Source of the DNA: Prostheceraeus crozeri
Lineage: Eukaryota > Platyhelminthes > Polycladida > Euryleptidae
Reading direction: 5' to 3'
DNA length: 64,000 bases
Assembly (NCBI GenBank): GCA_907163375.1
Contig: CAJQUW010000950.1
Span: 1 to 64,000 of the forward strand
Shown here: piece after piece, positions 10,290 through 21,180 of the stretch
How the letters are laid out: every line of letters starts with the position of its first letter
Numbering within the stretch: position 1 is the stretch's first letter
The notes under the pieces: model-generated
The model's database searches: none
The model's input: only the letters and a program-made list of their open reading frames with translations
What the model was told of the DNA's origin: nothing
Position numbers and translations under genes: made by a program

Positions 10290-11136
10290 ACTGTAGGGAT
10301 TCCAAAATCCCGGAAAATCTCAATCCGGGGATTGAGTAGAATCGCAAATATCCCATTACAAAGCATAGATATGTCCATATGTTGATAGCATGTGATACGG
10401 GTAGGGATTGCAATCCCGAGATTCCTTGGGTTTGTGCAATTTCCGAAATCCCAGGATTGATTTATGATTTATGATTTATTTGTTGTTTTGTTTTATATTT
10501 ATTTTACTATTCGGTAGGGGGACCGATCGACCGAAAAATCGAATTTCCTTTGAATTATTTATTATTATTTACGCCTAATATTACAGCCTACAGTCATATT
10601 ATGTGTGTGATTATATACTTCCGCCTTTTATGTCTTCTTATCATATGTACAGGGTACAAGTTCCACAATGCCATAAAATCCAGGTCACGGGATTCCGGGA
10701 TTGAATAGAACACTAACTATGCTGTGATAAAGCACATGTGTATGCCAATAATATGGGATGTCGAGATGTAGGAATAGCAGAGAGATGGAATTGCCAAAAG
10801 TCGGTTCACTTGCAATATATCACAATTGACAAGTCAACTTAAAGTGTATTCCGCTTTATGCACAAATTGATAACGGCAACGTTGAGAGTAACAATCTGCG
10901 ATATCTTGAGATTCGGGATTGGCAGAGTGAAGACTCGGGGTTTGAGCCTGCCTACAAAATCCCGACTCTTCTTGATCCCGGGATTCGGGATTAGAGGCTC
11001 TGACCCGGGATCGAGATTGACAAAATCCCAGAATTGAGTTAACCAGAGGCTAATATGTAAACAAAAACTGTTGGCTAATGAGAAATTTGTCTCCTACAGA
11101 TCCCAATCCCGTGGATTAGCTCTATTCCTAATCCCA
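10290..11136. mobile_element. element with AATCCCGGGATT-like repeats
   Basis: The segment opens with TGTAGGGATTCC and its far end reversed starts TGTGGGATTAGG. Inside, many inverted and direct variants of AATCCCGG/CCGGGATT occur, for example near 10315-10340, 10400-10460, 10690-10710 and 10965-11010. Dense subterminal palindromes of this kind are typical of non-autonomous DNA transposons, but no transposase remnant is left to name the family. It ends exactly where the 11137 foldback begins. Confidence 0.5.
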
Positions 11137-11910
11137 CACTAGGTGACATGCCACGCTCAATTGTGCGAAATTCACGCGTAAAGTACGCGTAATTACACAT
11201 GATCCTAAACATCCTTGGCTATGCGTGACATTGCTGCAACATGTCGGCAGTCCTGCTATATAGACTTTGCGTCTCATGTGTCTACATGTATCAGAGGCCA
11301 AACAATGTGATAGGACCTCAATTTCATGCTCAGGGAAGACAGAACATGCTAAGCGGTTCATCCGTGGTTCAAGCGGCAACGCAGACAACCGTAGACGACG
11401 CGCAAACTATAAACGCTCGACCGCGCGTATTCATAAACATTTCCTATGTTTTAACAGCATCAGATCAAGTGATTTCTGACTCTTAGTGCAGCGCGTATGT
11501 ACGCGCGTAGAAGAATAGAATGTCTTTAACCACGGATGTTTAATATTGTGGCAAATGAGAAGCTCAAATTATAGTCTTGAACTTTACTGAAAAGGCTCAT
11601 CAATGGATTATTGAAAACCCAGCGGTGACTATTATATTGAAGTATGAAGAGCCTAATTCTATCGTGTGTACAGATTTCTGGTGGTTTTATCTTCTTAGAT
11701 AACCACGGATGAACCGCTAAGCATGTTCTGTCTTCCCTGAGCATGAAATTGAGGTCCTATCACATTGTTTAGCCGCTGATACATGCAGACATATGAGACG
11801 CAAAGTCTATATAACAGGACTGCCGACAGATGTTGCAGCAATGTCACGCGTAACCACGGATCTCTAGGGTCATGTGTAATTACGCATGTATCGTGGCATG
11901 TCACCTAGTG
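11137..11910. mobile_element. foldback DNA element with about 220-bp arms
   Basis: The left arm (about 11137-11375) begins CACTAGGTGACATGCC and the right arm (about 11697-11910) ends GGCATGTCACCTAGTG. The arms remain alignable throughout, sharing for example GAAGACAGAACATGCTAAGC and its complement. The roughly 320-bp centre has no coding signal. The termini match the fragment at 10186. Open frames on either strand merely mirror the inverted arms. Confidence 0.8.
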
Positions 11911-13140
11911 GATGGAGCTCAAGTCATCCCTTCCTTATGACTGTTGTCTGCGGCTAGATTTGAACTGTTCACTTCCTGACAAGTAGACGTCAGTAATAAA
12001 ATCTCTCCAATTTCTGCTGAAAATTCGCAACAACCTAAATTTTTACTTAATTGTATGAAAAATCATATGCAGACACGAAAACCTCTTCAGTTGACAAGAA
12101 AACCACTTTTCTTTAAAGAAGCATTTATTGTGCAAACCCTCCTAAGAATCATCGGTTTTGATAGAGTAAATTTGATAGAAAACTAAGTCTTCAATTTTCA
12201 ACAAAATAATTTACAGAGAAAGAGAATATTGAGCTTCGCAATTCACAAGTCCACGAAATGAGACGTTTTTGATCACTATAACCAGCTTGGTGCTTCAAAT
12301 TCTCTCTGTCATGTTTTCACATATGTTGGAAATCCATCAAATCAAATCACTGAGAGCATTTTCTATCCACATTCAAGATTTCATGAGATTTGGGTGAGAA
12401 CATTTCGAATTAGAGGCGTTAGTGCAAAGTGTAAATTAAGATGGACATCAGCGTGCTTCCATGCTTTGTTTTGTCTTCCCTCTCATCTCTTCAGCTGGTC
12501 TTTCAAGTGATCCCAGAACCTCTACGGAACCCTTTTTCATCATCAAGAAATCGAGCCGTGTGCGAACGTGCATCGGCTGTTCGTCGTCATCAACTGAAAT
12601 GTTTGGGATAGCCACGTCAAATTATCGTAAAATGCAAAGGAATTACAATTCGACCATGGTCAATTACAAGAACAAATAAATAGGCAAGAGGAGAAAGACA
12701 TGTATCTTGGTTTGGAAGTTCAACGTAAGACATTAGTTATCTATATATAAGTAGTCAAAGAAAGTATTTCTGAATTAATTTGCTGTTCACCGACTTTGCT
12801 GTGAGATTTTTTCTTTAACTTTGTATGCTATAAACAGTTTTTTTATGGTACCTTATCTTTCTGAAACGAATGATTTTCAATTTGAGAAATAAACGCATCT
12901 TCATTATTATTATCATCAACCAGACTTGTGTTTATAGTTCTCAGACTATTTGTGTTGGTCTGTGGTCATATGAGATCTGGTTGATAATGATTGGATGTCA
13001 TAAAATTGAATTGCCAAGCCATGGTACAAGTATTTTTCCATTTGCTTGTTTAATTGTTCTTGAAAATGACTGGAGTTTTCTGTAGTCGAAATAAGTTGAA
13101 TTTTTTGCATTTTAGAGTTTAGCTTTCTCAAACTCTTCAA
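11911..13140. other. mostly featureless; one small open frame at 12461
   Basis: There is no repeat or gene I can support. The frame at 12461-12679 (72 residues) begins with a hydrophobic stretch, MLCFVFPLISSAG, that resembles a signal peptide, and later has an NST glycosylation sequon. Without homologues or a clear promoter it remains a weak candidate for a small secreted peptide. Confidence 0.25.
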
Positions 13141-13218
13141 TTGACATAGTTAAGGTTTTAATCGATCATTGTTACATAAGACGTCACGTAAGACACATGT
13201 GAAGCGCACAACTTTGCC

Positions 13219-13330
13219 GATTGGGTAACATCGCTGAAGAGGGGAGAATCTCCGAAACGTTCGACGATTGTATATTTCTTTTCATTACACTTCGACTTTT
13301 GGTCAATAGACAGAAAAAGTGCTCACTTGC
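13219..13330 (+). mobile_element. Penelope-like element tail with hammerhead-like core
   Basis: CTGAAGA (13234-13240), a GGAGAATCTCC hairpin and GAAAC (13254-13258) reproduce the order CUGANGA, stem II, GAAA of a hammerhead ribozyme. Hammerhead motifs are known from the terminal repeats of Penelope-like retroelements, and similar tails occur at 19351 and 44348 here. No reverse transcriptase remnant is adjacent, so this is a tail-only fragment. Activity is unproven. Confidence 0.4.
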
Positions 13331-13738
13331 CTCTTTATCTACAGATGAAAGCTATGTTATCTTCGACATAAAGATGAAAACCTCCTGTTGGTGACCATCA
13401 CCTGTATATGAGAGGGAAAATAGTCGTGCACCTTATTCAGGCCATACACGATCAGCAGAGACCGCAACATTTCTTAAACTCAATCACTCAACCGGCGTGG
13501 AAGTTCAAATGATGTGAAACATTGCAAAATATGCACAGATATTTTAGAATTTTATAATTAAAGAAATTAAGCTAGTCCATTAAAGGACTGAAGATAATTC
13601 CCACACACAAGCCAGGTAAAGTCAAATCCTTTATCAAGACACGTGAAATTTGGCACGTAGATAGAAAATGCCTTCAGCTTTGAGCTGATCACGTTTCACG
13701 GACCGCCGGCAAATGTGAAAACTTTGAAGGGAAACTCC

Positions 13739-14154
13739 TCATAATTCCATTGGGCCACGATATGTTGGAGGAATCACGACGGTGATGTAGCACCGAGCCA
13801 TCAGATATACCAAGGAGATGAAGAGTACAGTGCTGCAGAGAATCAGTCCGAATCTGTCGTTGATCTTGCTGATACTGATCCACTGTTTGTGAGTAATTTC
13901 CCAGTCATCACCTCCATCTTTGAAATAACTGCTATCTTCATCTCCATCACTCATTTCCACTTCTTCTTTCTTGTCAGGGAAATGCTCTGTTCCATGGCAG
14001 GCATGATAGCAACAAATCACTGACAGAATCTTGAGATAGAAGGTTGACAGAATATTTGGGATCTTCTTCACCCGGCAGTTGTAGAATTTGACCGTAAATG
14101 CTTGAAATAGCTCAGTTACAACGCCAACACACAGTAGGATTGCATAAACTTCAC
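13739..14154 (-). CDS. Cys-loop receptor, last exon (TM3, cytoplasmic loop, TM4)
   Basis: On the minus strand a TTTCAG acceptor precedes base 14154, and the frame (entered after one base of a codon) runs to TGA at 13739-13741. It encodes the rest of TM3 (EVYAILLCVGVVTELF), a short TM3-TM4 cytoplasmic loop of about 80 residues rich in acidic residues (KKEEVEMSDGDED), TM4 (RFGLILCSTVLFISLVYLM) and a short extracellular tail. A C-terminal TM4 close to the end is standard for the family. The exon joins the one at 15917 in phase: the split glycine codon G|GT is restored. I saw no clear AATAAA downstream. Confidence 0.88.
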
Positions 14155-15916
14155 CTGAAAGTCAAATGAAGTTATTGAATTTGAAATGAAGTTCGGAATT
14201 TGAACATCACAATAGCTATCAAACCTGTATATTTTCTACCGGATGATTCATTTTATCTAATCGCATAAATATGTCGGAAGTTGAATGTTACTTCTTTCTG
14301 TGTTATAAGTAGTAATATATTAACATTTAAAGATCAAGCTTAGAATAGTGCATTCGATTCTGCTTCACGAAAGTCGAATATTTCTTGCATATAAGTTACA
14401 AGTTCACATAAATAAACGATAAGGATCAAGTGATTTTAAAATTAGGATTAAAATAAATTCGAAGTGATGTTAACTTCATATTGAAAATCATTAGTGCTTC
14501 TCGCTAAACATGCCGAAGCTCAAGACATTACCATGCCAACAATCAGCTGCCGTTTGTCGATTGAGAATATCTTTAGATGGAGCTGTACCTGTAGCTTATG
14601 CTTCACGTTCATGGCATGATATGGATCACGGAATTCGTACTCTGCAGTTTCCGCTATTGTATTAGTTTGAGATGTTTTGGCCAATGACCAATAAGGCATT
14701 CTTGCTTTCCCCTGAGTGTTTTTAGAACAAGTAAGCTACTTGATAAAACCTAATTGAACGTGATCAGAGAATAATAATTGAATCTAAAGAAATGATCTGA
14801 AAAATGCTGTAATATAGCTTGGTTAGCTGATAAAACTTTCTTGTGGTTGAGAACGTCGATTTAGAGTGGAGAAGGAGACAAAATAGCTTGTCATACTGAG
14901 AATGAAAAGCATGATTGCTGAATCCGCCACTGCAACAAATATACATCGATCTGATCATCAAATCGGTAAATTTCTATTCTATAAAACATTATGTGTTTTG
15001 AAGATGCTTGTGTATCACAGAATTAGATTGTTTAACTCCTTCAGTTTACTGGACGTGAAGACCAATTCAACACGGCTTCGATTGCCACGATTCCTTTAGA
15101 TTCGCAGAATTCCCACTGGCTGCTGTCTGAGGCTCACTGCTTATTCAGGGACGCCTTATTGTTTGACCGTAGATCGTGTGTGGTGTGTGCTATTTCATAA
15201 TCGCACATGGGACATGACTCTGCTCTTCTAGGAAACGACGACTGCTGCGGAGTAGTCCAATTCTGTGTTGGAGCATCGACTTTCTCTGTAAGAAATAATT
15301 AGTAAACTGACGATGCAACCGGACATCAATGATGGTGCTTCTATCAGGGAACAAAGAGCATCGATTTTCCGTTGGTTTCAGGGTATCTTCCTACACGACT
15401 GAAATCAAGTGAAATTCATCAAAATTTGTGACATCATCTTCCAAAACATGTAGGAATGGGACAGTTGGAAACAATACTTGCAATTTAACTGGTCTCATTT
15501 TCTCAACATTCAATTGATTTCATTGGATCGAGTGATAACACTTAATTACTTTTCCGAGCTCCCACTGCAGATTGCAGATTGATTAAAAACTGCACCGTAA
15601 GCTGTTTAGTACGAAAGCTGGTTGATTTTGACTACGAAACCAATGTACAAAACGAGAATAACAAAATGTACGAAAGCATTATTGTTCGTGTTGATACACT
15701 ACGAATGTGATTGGCTTTCCTATTGGATTATCTTTTTCATCCAATAGGAAAGCCAATCGCTTTCGTAGCGTATGAGCAGTTTTCTTTTGCGCCCTACAGT
15801 TTACAGTGTATAGTGCAAAAAATCCTCTTGAATTATTTAAGATCCTTTCATGGCCGCCAAAAAGTCCTATCTGTTATAAAACGCTTCATTAGTCTTTTTT
15901 CTGACAAATCACTTAC
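14155..15916 (-). other. receptor intron 4 (about 1.8 kb)
   Basis: The intron is bounded by GTAAGT on the upstream side (reading 15916 downward) and TTTCAG at 14155-14160. Apart from the palindromic element at about 15597-15820, it is AT-rich with no coding signal. Confidence 0.7.
15597..15820. mobile_element. palindromic MITE, copy A (right arm partial)
   Basis: The left arm contains TTGATTTTGACTACGAAA, ATGTACAAAACGAGAAT and AAAATGTACGAAAGC. The centre is the near-perfect hairpin GGCTTTCCTATTGGAT / ATCCAATAGGAAAGCC. The right arm returns only in part before diverging. The same element, more complete, lies at 24363-24630. Confidence 0.7.
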
Positions 15917-16562
15917 CTAAGACTGGCAATACCGATGTTTTCGGAAGCGTTTTCTCCAGAAGAATCATGTAGACATTGATGGAGACGAATGTTGTGACAG
16001 GAATTATCAGCTTCGGTTGCGCTAGATTCGGTGGAAGGGTAAATGGTACCAACATGATGGCTGCCAACATGAATGATGGTATCAAAAGCGTTAGAAGATA
16101 GAAGTCATTGTTCCTTGCCAAAAGAAGTGACAATTCATACGCAGGATATTTCTCGATTGAATTATTTCCATTCAATTCTGCTGTCTTTACAATATTATGA
16201 GCATGTCCCAACAGCAACCATTCTTCCCCGATGTACGAGGATTCATTGGCATGAGTCATCGGAAAATTGACGACTTCAATCAATTGACGGTATCCAAGAG
16301 GTGGTTTGAACATCAAAGTGCAGTGCTGGATATCTCGAGGAAAATATTGAATATCAATGTTACAAGACACTTTGGTCATTATATGTGTCTCCAGAACTGC
16401 TCTACCTGTCTGAGAGTAGCGAACAATGTCTGGTTTGATCACTTGCCCCGTGGTCTCCATTGCAGTGGAAACATCCAAGTGCGGCAGCCACACATCCTTG
16501 CTGTTCAGTAAGAGAACATCGACATCAGAATTGTTCCAAGTAAGACGATTATCGGTCCATGC
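15917..16562 (-). CDS. Cys-loop ligand-gated ion channel, main exon
   Basis: This exon covers residues 84-298 of the 436-residue model: most of the ligand-binding domain, TM1, TM2 and the start of TM3. It opens WTDNRLTWNN, the WxDxRLxW signature of nicotinic-type receptors, then DVWLP. The Cys loop is CNIDIQYFPRDIQHC (C150-C164, 13 residues between), TM1 FYLLTLLIPSFMLAAIML (about 237-254) and TM2 KLIIPVTTFVSINVYMILL (0'-18', K267 onward). A TTTACAG acceptor and a GTAAGT donor bound it. Oddities: loop B has FKPPLGY where nicotinic receptors have FGSWTY, loop C lacks the vicinal cysteines, position -1' is proline and 9' is valine. It is a pentameric plasma-membrane channel subunit of unknown ligand, probably a divergent non-alpha member. 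Confidence 0.92.
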
Positions 16563-16884
16563 CTGTAAACAAGAAATTCCCGTTTTATCGCGAAATGCTC
16601 AATAACATGCGCACCAAAGACAGCGAAAGATGTATTACTTAATGCACGACAGCGGTGAGACGCGGAAGGCGTGCTTCAACCAACTTTATTGCTCGACGGA
16701 CGATAAATCCCCTCATCGTGCAATAAATATTATCGAAGAATTTATCTCTGCATGTCTGCTAAAATTTCTTATCGCACTGTGGTTATATGCAATGCATTCG
16801 TTGTATGCAGATACCTTAGAAGATATTTGCAATATATGGAGTTATTCTGAAACACCTGCCAAATATTTTGATGAACAACTCCAT

Positions 16885-17090
16885 GATGACGCTAAGATAG
16901 CGCTCACCTTGAGATTTCTATAATGAAACATTCGACAGGCCATAGAATTCGAATTATTATCAATGGCAATTATCTACCGAAATTGTCCAAAAGTTCCACT
17001 GTGACACTGAGTCTAATTGACATAGCGTCATTTCATGAAGGAATACGCTATGAAGACGCTAACTTAGCGCTCTATCGGATCATTCTTTTT
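16885..17090. repeat. inverted-repeat partner of 18670-18815
   Basis: The segment has GACGCTAAGATAGCGCTCACC at one end and GACGCTAACTTAGCGCTCTAT at the other. Its interior, with AATTATTATCAATGGCAA, pairs imperfectly with the reversed sequence at 18670-18815, which contains GAACGCTAAGTCAGCG and TTGATAATGATTATTCGAT. Two other palindromic elements lie between the partners, so the two are either one disrupted foldback or two copies of a family in opposite orientation. Confidence 0.5.
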
Positions 17091-17173
17091 CCTGTTGAAG
17101 GACAGTAATGATAAGATGAATAGATTGAAGCGTCATCTGCAAATAATTTTCTAAATGGTTGATTAAAGCATAA

Positions 17174-17424
17174 AAGTATGACAGCGTGCTGAAACCGTGG
17201 AAGTCGTCTCCGTCGCGCTGTCAAGCAATAAGGTAGTTATCACACTCTAGGCTTCGTCTCGAATCCCAGAGTGCGATAACTATCACTAATGGCATTATTA
17301 CTGTACATTATGATGGCACGCTGCACTCTTCAAAGGTCGAGACGAAATCTGGAGTGCGATGATTGCTTATTGCTTGACAGTGCGGTGGAGACGCATTGCA
17401 CGGTTTCAGCACGCTCTCATACTT
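17174..17424. mobile_element. 251-bp palindromic MITE
   Basis: Left end AAGTATGACAGCGTGCTGAA, right end its near complement TTTCAGCACGCTCTCATACTT. The inner blocks CTGTCAAGCAATAAG and CTTATTGCTTGACAG also pair. There is no open frame of note. Part of the inner sequence (AGTTATCGCACT-like) has relatives near 27990-28035. Confidence 0.75.
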
Positions 17425-17691
17425 GAATCATGACATATAGAAAATTGACTTTTCAACACTGTCACTTAATCTGAAACAGAGCTACTCATAGAGGTTGGAT
17501 TGTTAGATATCCATGTTATCTAGAGCGGACATGAAATATCATCAGCATGCATAGCGGAGACAATATTGCTTCAATGCAGAGTCGTTTGTAAATGTGTCAT
17601 TCAATGTCGGCAATTTCTATTAATTTCTTTCATGTCGTCTACAGGCTTTGTTAACGGTCCAATTCAGGTGATAACCCTCACGTGAATCTTA

Positions 17692-18495
17692 AGCCTACTT
17701 TACACTGTTGCAGCCATAGAAATTGATAACAATAAAACCTCTAGAATGGAAATTAAGCTTCATGCAATGCACAATAACGGTACATAGATCGCACGCATTT
17801 TCACTTAGATACACCTGCCAACGTTTGTATCATTGGGTTAGAATCAGTCACATGTGTAAATCGAAGCTTTTAATTGGTTCTTCATGCCCCAACTTAGTTC
17901 CCTCGGATGTGCCGCGACCTTGAGTCAATTTCCATTCTAGCGAACTTCAGATAAACAGTTTATTTCTATGGTTGCAGCGGACGAATGACACGCCCGTCAG
18001 GTGATTGAAACGCAGCATGACATAGCTATGAAACAGAACTGCATGCGCAGCACCTAATTTACATTGCGAATAGCGAGACAGCAAGTCAGCTACTGCACTG
18101 TCCAACCAAAGTGAGTCATGGAACCAAAAAAATAGAGAAAATCAACCAATCAAATGACACTATCATTGCCATAGAAATAGATTGTTGTTTATCTGAAGTT
18201 GACTAGAATGGAAATTGACTCAAGGTCGCGGCACACCAATCATACAGCCGTTGACAAGTGTATCTAAGTGAAAATGCGTGCGATTTATGTGCCACTATTG
18301 TGTATTGCATGAAGCTTAACCTCCGTTCTAGGGGCTTTATTGTTGTCGATTTCTATGATCATTGCAGCAGGCTGCAAAGAAATAGACTTCGTTCTAATCG
18401 CTGAGCTGCCACTGCAGCACTGACGTCAAACGTCATAACGAGGTCATCTTCGTCATCTGCTGCACAGCACATGAACTGCCAGTGTAAAGCGGCCT
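17692..18495. mobile_element. 804-bp foldback MITE with TA target duplication
   Basis: The left end is AGCCTACTTTACACTGTTG and the right end reversed is AGGCCGCTTTACACTGGCAG, each flanked by TA (17690-17691 and 18496-18497). The arms are long: TAAGCTTCATGCAATGCACA, GCACGCATTTTCACTTAGAT and CCGCGACCTTGAGTCAATTT on the left all recur reversed on the right (18195-18330). The right outer arm has about 100 bp extra, including a GACGTCAAACGTCAT block. It has no coding content and is non-autonomous, probably of a TA-targeting superfamily. Confidence 0.8.
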
Positions 18496-18669
18496 TACTC
18501 TGCGTGAAAAATGTAGGTTATGAGATATCAACATCAGCAGTTATCTCAAAATGACGACAGAGAAGTCCTGAGCTAGGCCCGCTGACAGAGTCCAGACTGG
18601 TGCCGCCATAGTTATCTATTGTCGTCTCTAGACAAGGGAAGACAATAGCATAGACATCTGATCTCTATG

Positions 18670-18815
18670 GAGCTTCTGATAGAACGCTAAGTCAGCGTCC
18701 TCATTTAGTAAACTATTGATAATGATTATTCGATTTCTCTGGCTTAAAATAGCAATTTACTGCCTTACCAATATCTCCATTACAGAGTTATGAAGTGAGC
18801 GCTACCTCGGTGTAA
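18670..18815. repeat. inverted-repeat partner of 16885-17090
   Basis: Reversed, this stretch aligns imperfectly with 16885-17000: GAACGCTAAGTCAGCG at one end, the AATCATTATCAATAG block, then GCTCACTTCATAA. It carries no gene. Confidence 0.45.
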
Positions 18816-19169
18816 TCAGAGCGTTGTTTATCAAAATACATTGTACTTGGCAAGTGCTTCAGAAGAACTCTATGCTGAACCAATTCAGATACCAATTGTC
18901 CTATTTCTATGTCCTAAAACATACATCTAAACACTACAAATACATTGCACAAAATAATGTGTGTTGTGCAATAATATTTATCAAATATGCACTTCTTCTC
19001 TTATTTCATTAATGCACGGTACACGAAATTTTGGCCGTATAGTGGTATGTAGCATTAATGATGCATATTGTGTGACAATTCAATGACAAGTTGAGTGATT
19101 AAAATACATGTCAGGAATCTGAAGTTCCACTTTCCTTTTTCCACTAAGTATGATATGACAGAGGGCGAG

Positions 19170-19455
19170 AGGACCATAATTCAGTGCGAAAGTAAATCTG
19201 ATTCAATACTGTCCCGATATGTACAAGGTGTTTCAAAAGTAGGCTAACAGTAGAAATTGGCCTTGAAAAGCTATGTCTTAATGCTTTTATTAATACTTAA
19301 TAAAGTATAATAATAGTAATGACATTATTAAGTGTTCTGCCATTGACAAAGGGTCTGGACCCGAAACGTCTGGCGATATTATTCTTTATTCATTTTTCTT
19401 GGCATTATACATATCGGGACAGTATTGAATCAGTTTTACTTTCGCATTGAATTTT
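19170..19455. mobile_element. inverted repeat enclosing a Penelope-like tail
   Basis: GATTCAATACTGTCCCGATA near 19200 is repeated inverted as TATCGGGACAGTATTGAATC near 19412, with AAAGTAAATC and its complement extending the pairing. Between the arms lie ACAAGGTGTTTCAAAAGTA, which resembles a mariner-superfamily terminus, and GGGTCTGGACCC followed by GAAACGTC (19351-19370), the stem II plus GAAA arrangement of Penelope-like hammerheads. The first core here reads TTGACAA and is degraded. Confidence 0.5.
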
Positions 19456-19562
19456 CCACTAAGTGACATACCTAGCGAAGACTTCGTGCGATTCCACAAA
19501 ATATCTTGCCGTCATTACAAGATCGTAAATGAAATTTAGAATGTAACCTGACATGATTTTGT

Positions 19563-20590
19563 ACAGTGCGTTCATAAAGTCACTGTGCACCTAATAAATC
19601 AATGCATGTGCATTACTTTGCCGCTTAGAAATAGATTACCACGGCACTATAAAAAGTGAAGTTTCTTGTAGAAACTTCGACTTCTGTGTGATCACAAAAT
19701 ATCTATTTACATACTACAAAAACATTTGAAAATGTCCACCCTGTTCACGAATGCAAATGTCAATTCAACGTCTTATATTCTCAAACATTCGGTGAATTTC
19801 CTCGTGCCTGATAGCGTCAATTTGCTGACAGCTGTTTTCTCTAGACTCCTGTAGATTTCGTGACCTGCTTCCGTAAACCTCCTGCTTCACCGCTAACCAA
19901 CAGTAAAAGTCCAAGACATTCAAATCCGGTATCTCGGATGCCAAATCCTTCAGAGATAACTCTTGTTTGAAATATTCAACTAAAATATCGAATTGAGGAA
20001 TTGACGGTATGCGCAGTTGCTCCATCTTGCTAGAAATAAGCAATCAAACTTTCATCGTCACTTAATTCGTCAACGAGTGAAGCAATCATTTTGTCAAATA
20101 ATTTTGGTGTGGGTTTTCACTAGACCATGTTCGGGAACTCTGGCTACTGATATGCCTTGATAGATGAAACCAAGCTTCATCAGAAAAGAAAGTCTTATCG
20201 AGCACATTATTTTCATTTAGATTTTGCATCATTCAACTCATGTTGGCCAGAGATGCGGTGCGGATATAGGTGTTCTTTCTTACAGCAGGATGATTGGGAT
20301 AAGCGACGCATCGACTTGTTTGGGCAATGAGTCATAGCTTCAGAAATAACATTTTCAGGAATAACTTTTTTATCACTTAAGATTAATGGTCGATCTGAGC
20401 GTGATGGATCGTGCACCGAGTCAGCTTTTCTGAACTCAGTGATTGGACTCCAATCAACATTTCGATGAGGCAAATCAAATGCAGGAAGTCTTTCTAAAAA
20501 CCCCTTCTTCACTTCATTAGTATATTCCCCATTGGCGCGAAAAACATTTTTGACCAAGAAGTTCTTCTTTCGCATTGACATCACCATGCT
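19563..20590 (-). pseudogene. mariner-superfamily (IS630/Tc1 type) transposase relic
   Basis: Reading downward on the minus strand, the N-terminal part has a helix-turn-helix-like region with ADSVHDPSRSDRP and KSMRRLSQ. A block TFFSDEAWFHLSRHIS holds the first catalytic aspartate. A C-terminal block IPDLNVLDFYCW, KQEVYG, IDICIREQGGHFQ matches the end of the same transposase type. The second catalytic region (QQDGA) is not recognisable. Several frames are needed, so the gene is thoroughly broken. The end at 19563 carries CAGTGCGTTCATAAAGTCAC, which looks like a terminal repeat; I could not find its partner. It is related to, but clearly older and more decayed than, the element at 50005. Confidence 0.75.
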
Positions 20591-20914
20591 TAGCTTCGAA
20601 ATGCAACGTACAGATCTAATTTAAATTTAATTAAATTACAGATTAAATTTAAATTACAATCATGTTGAATGTCGCAAGCTACTCAATTGCGCTTCCCAAA
20701 CGAGCCAGCGACTCTGTGCATGTGATAGATATCTACAATTGTAAGATTACGACTGTTTTCTTTGGCAAAACAAGACACAAATTTCTTTGATAAGACACAA
20801 ATTTATTGAATCATAGCATTATGCACCTATGACTTCATCTACATAAACTACATATCCACTCAGCCTGGTGCAAAAAAGCTGCTAACTAGACAAGCTACAT
20901 GTAAGTTAGCAAAC

Positions 20915-21075
20915 TTGAAATTTCAGCCAAGAAGAAGAATAAGATCACAACTTTTGTGTAAATTTTTTTATTATCTTGCGGTTCATGAATTTCCCTCATA
21001 ATTAGTTTGATTTCCGAATGCATGTTAGTAAATTTGCATTTTTATTGACATCTACTCAGTATTAACACATTCACT
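20915..21075 (+). repeat. dispersed repeat shared with 28170-28340
   Basis: AAATTTCAGCCAAGAA, then GCGGTTCATGAATTTCCC and ATAATTAGTTTGATTTC, correspond to AAATTTCAGCCAAGAA, GCGGCTCATGAAATTCCC and ATAATTAGCTTAATTTC at 28 kb. Unclassified and non-coding. Confidence 0.55.
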
Positions 21076-21180
21076 CCCAGCCAATAACGAGTATACTCGC
21101 ACTTGGTGGTGCACCAATCTTTGCCAATAGGAGTATACTCGTGATAGAGTAAAATGGCTCCTATTGGCAGATACTTTTGG
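21062..21180. mobile_element. possible TTAA-targeting MITE fragment
   Basis: TTAACACATTCACTCCCAGC is followed by AACGAGTATACTCGC, and after a short gap by an inverted-like GCCAATAGGAGTATACTCG and CTCCTATTGGC. A TTAA before a terminal repeat recalls piggyBac insertions, but the other end is not clear. Confidence 0.3.

Noticed and set aside
11128-11486. Overlapping frames on both strands suggesting a gene
   Set aside because: They lie in the arms of the foldback element, and mirrored frames recur in the other arm at 11695-11904.
19765-20587. Two separate small minus-strand genes
   Set aside because: Both are parts of one decayed mariner-superfamily transposase, with the DEAWFHLS block lying between them in another frame.
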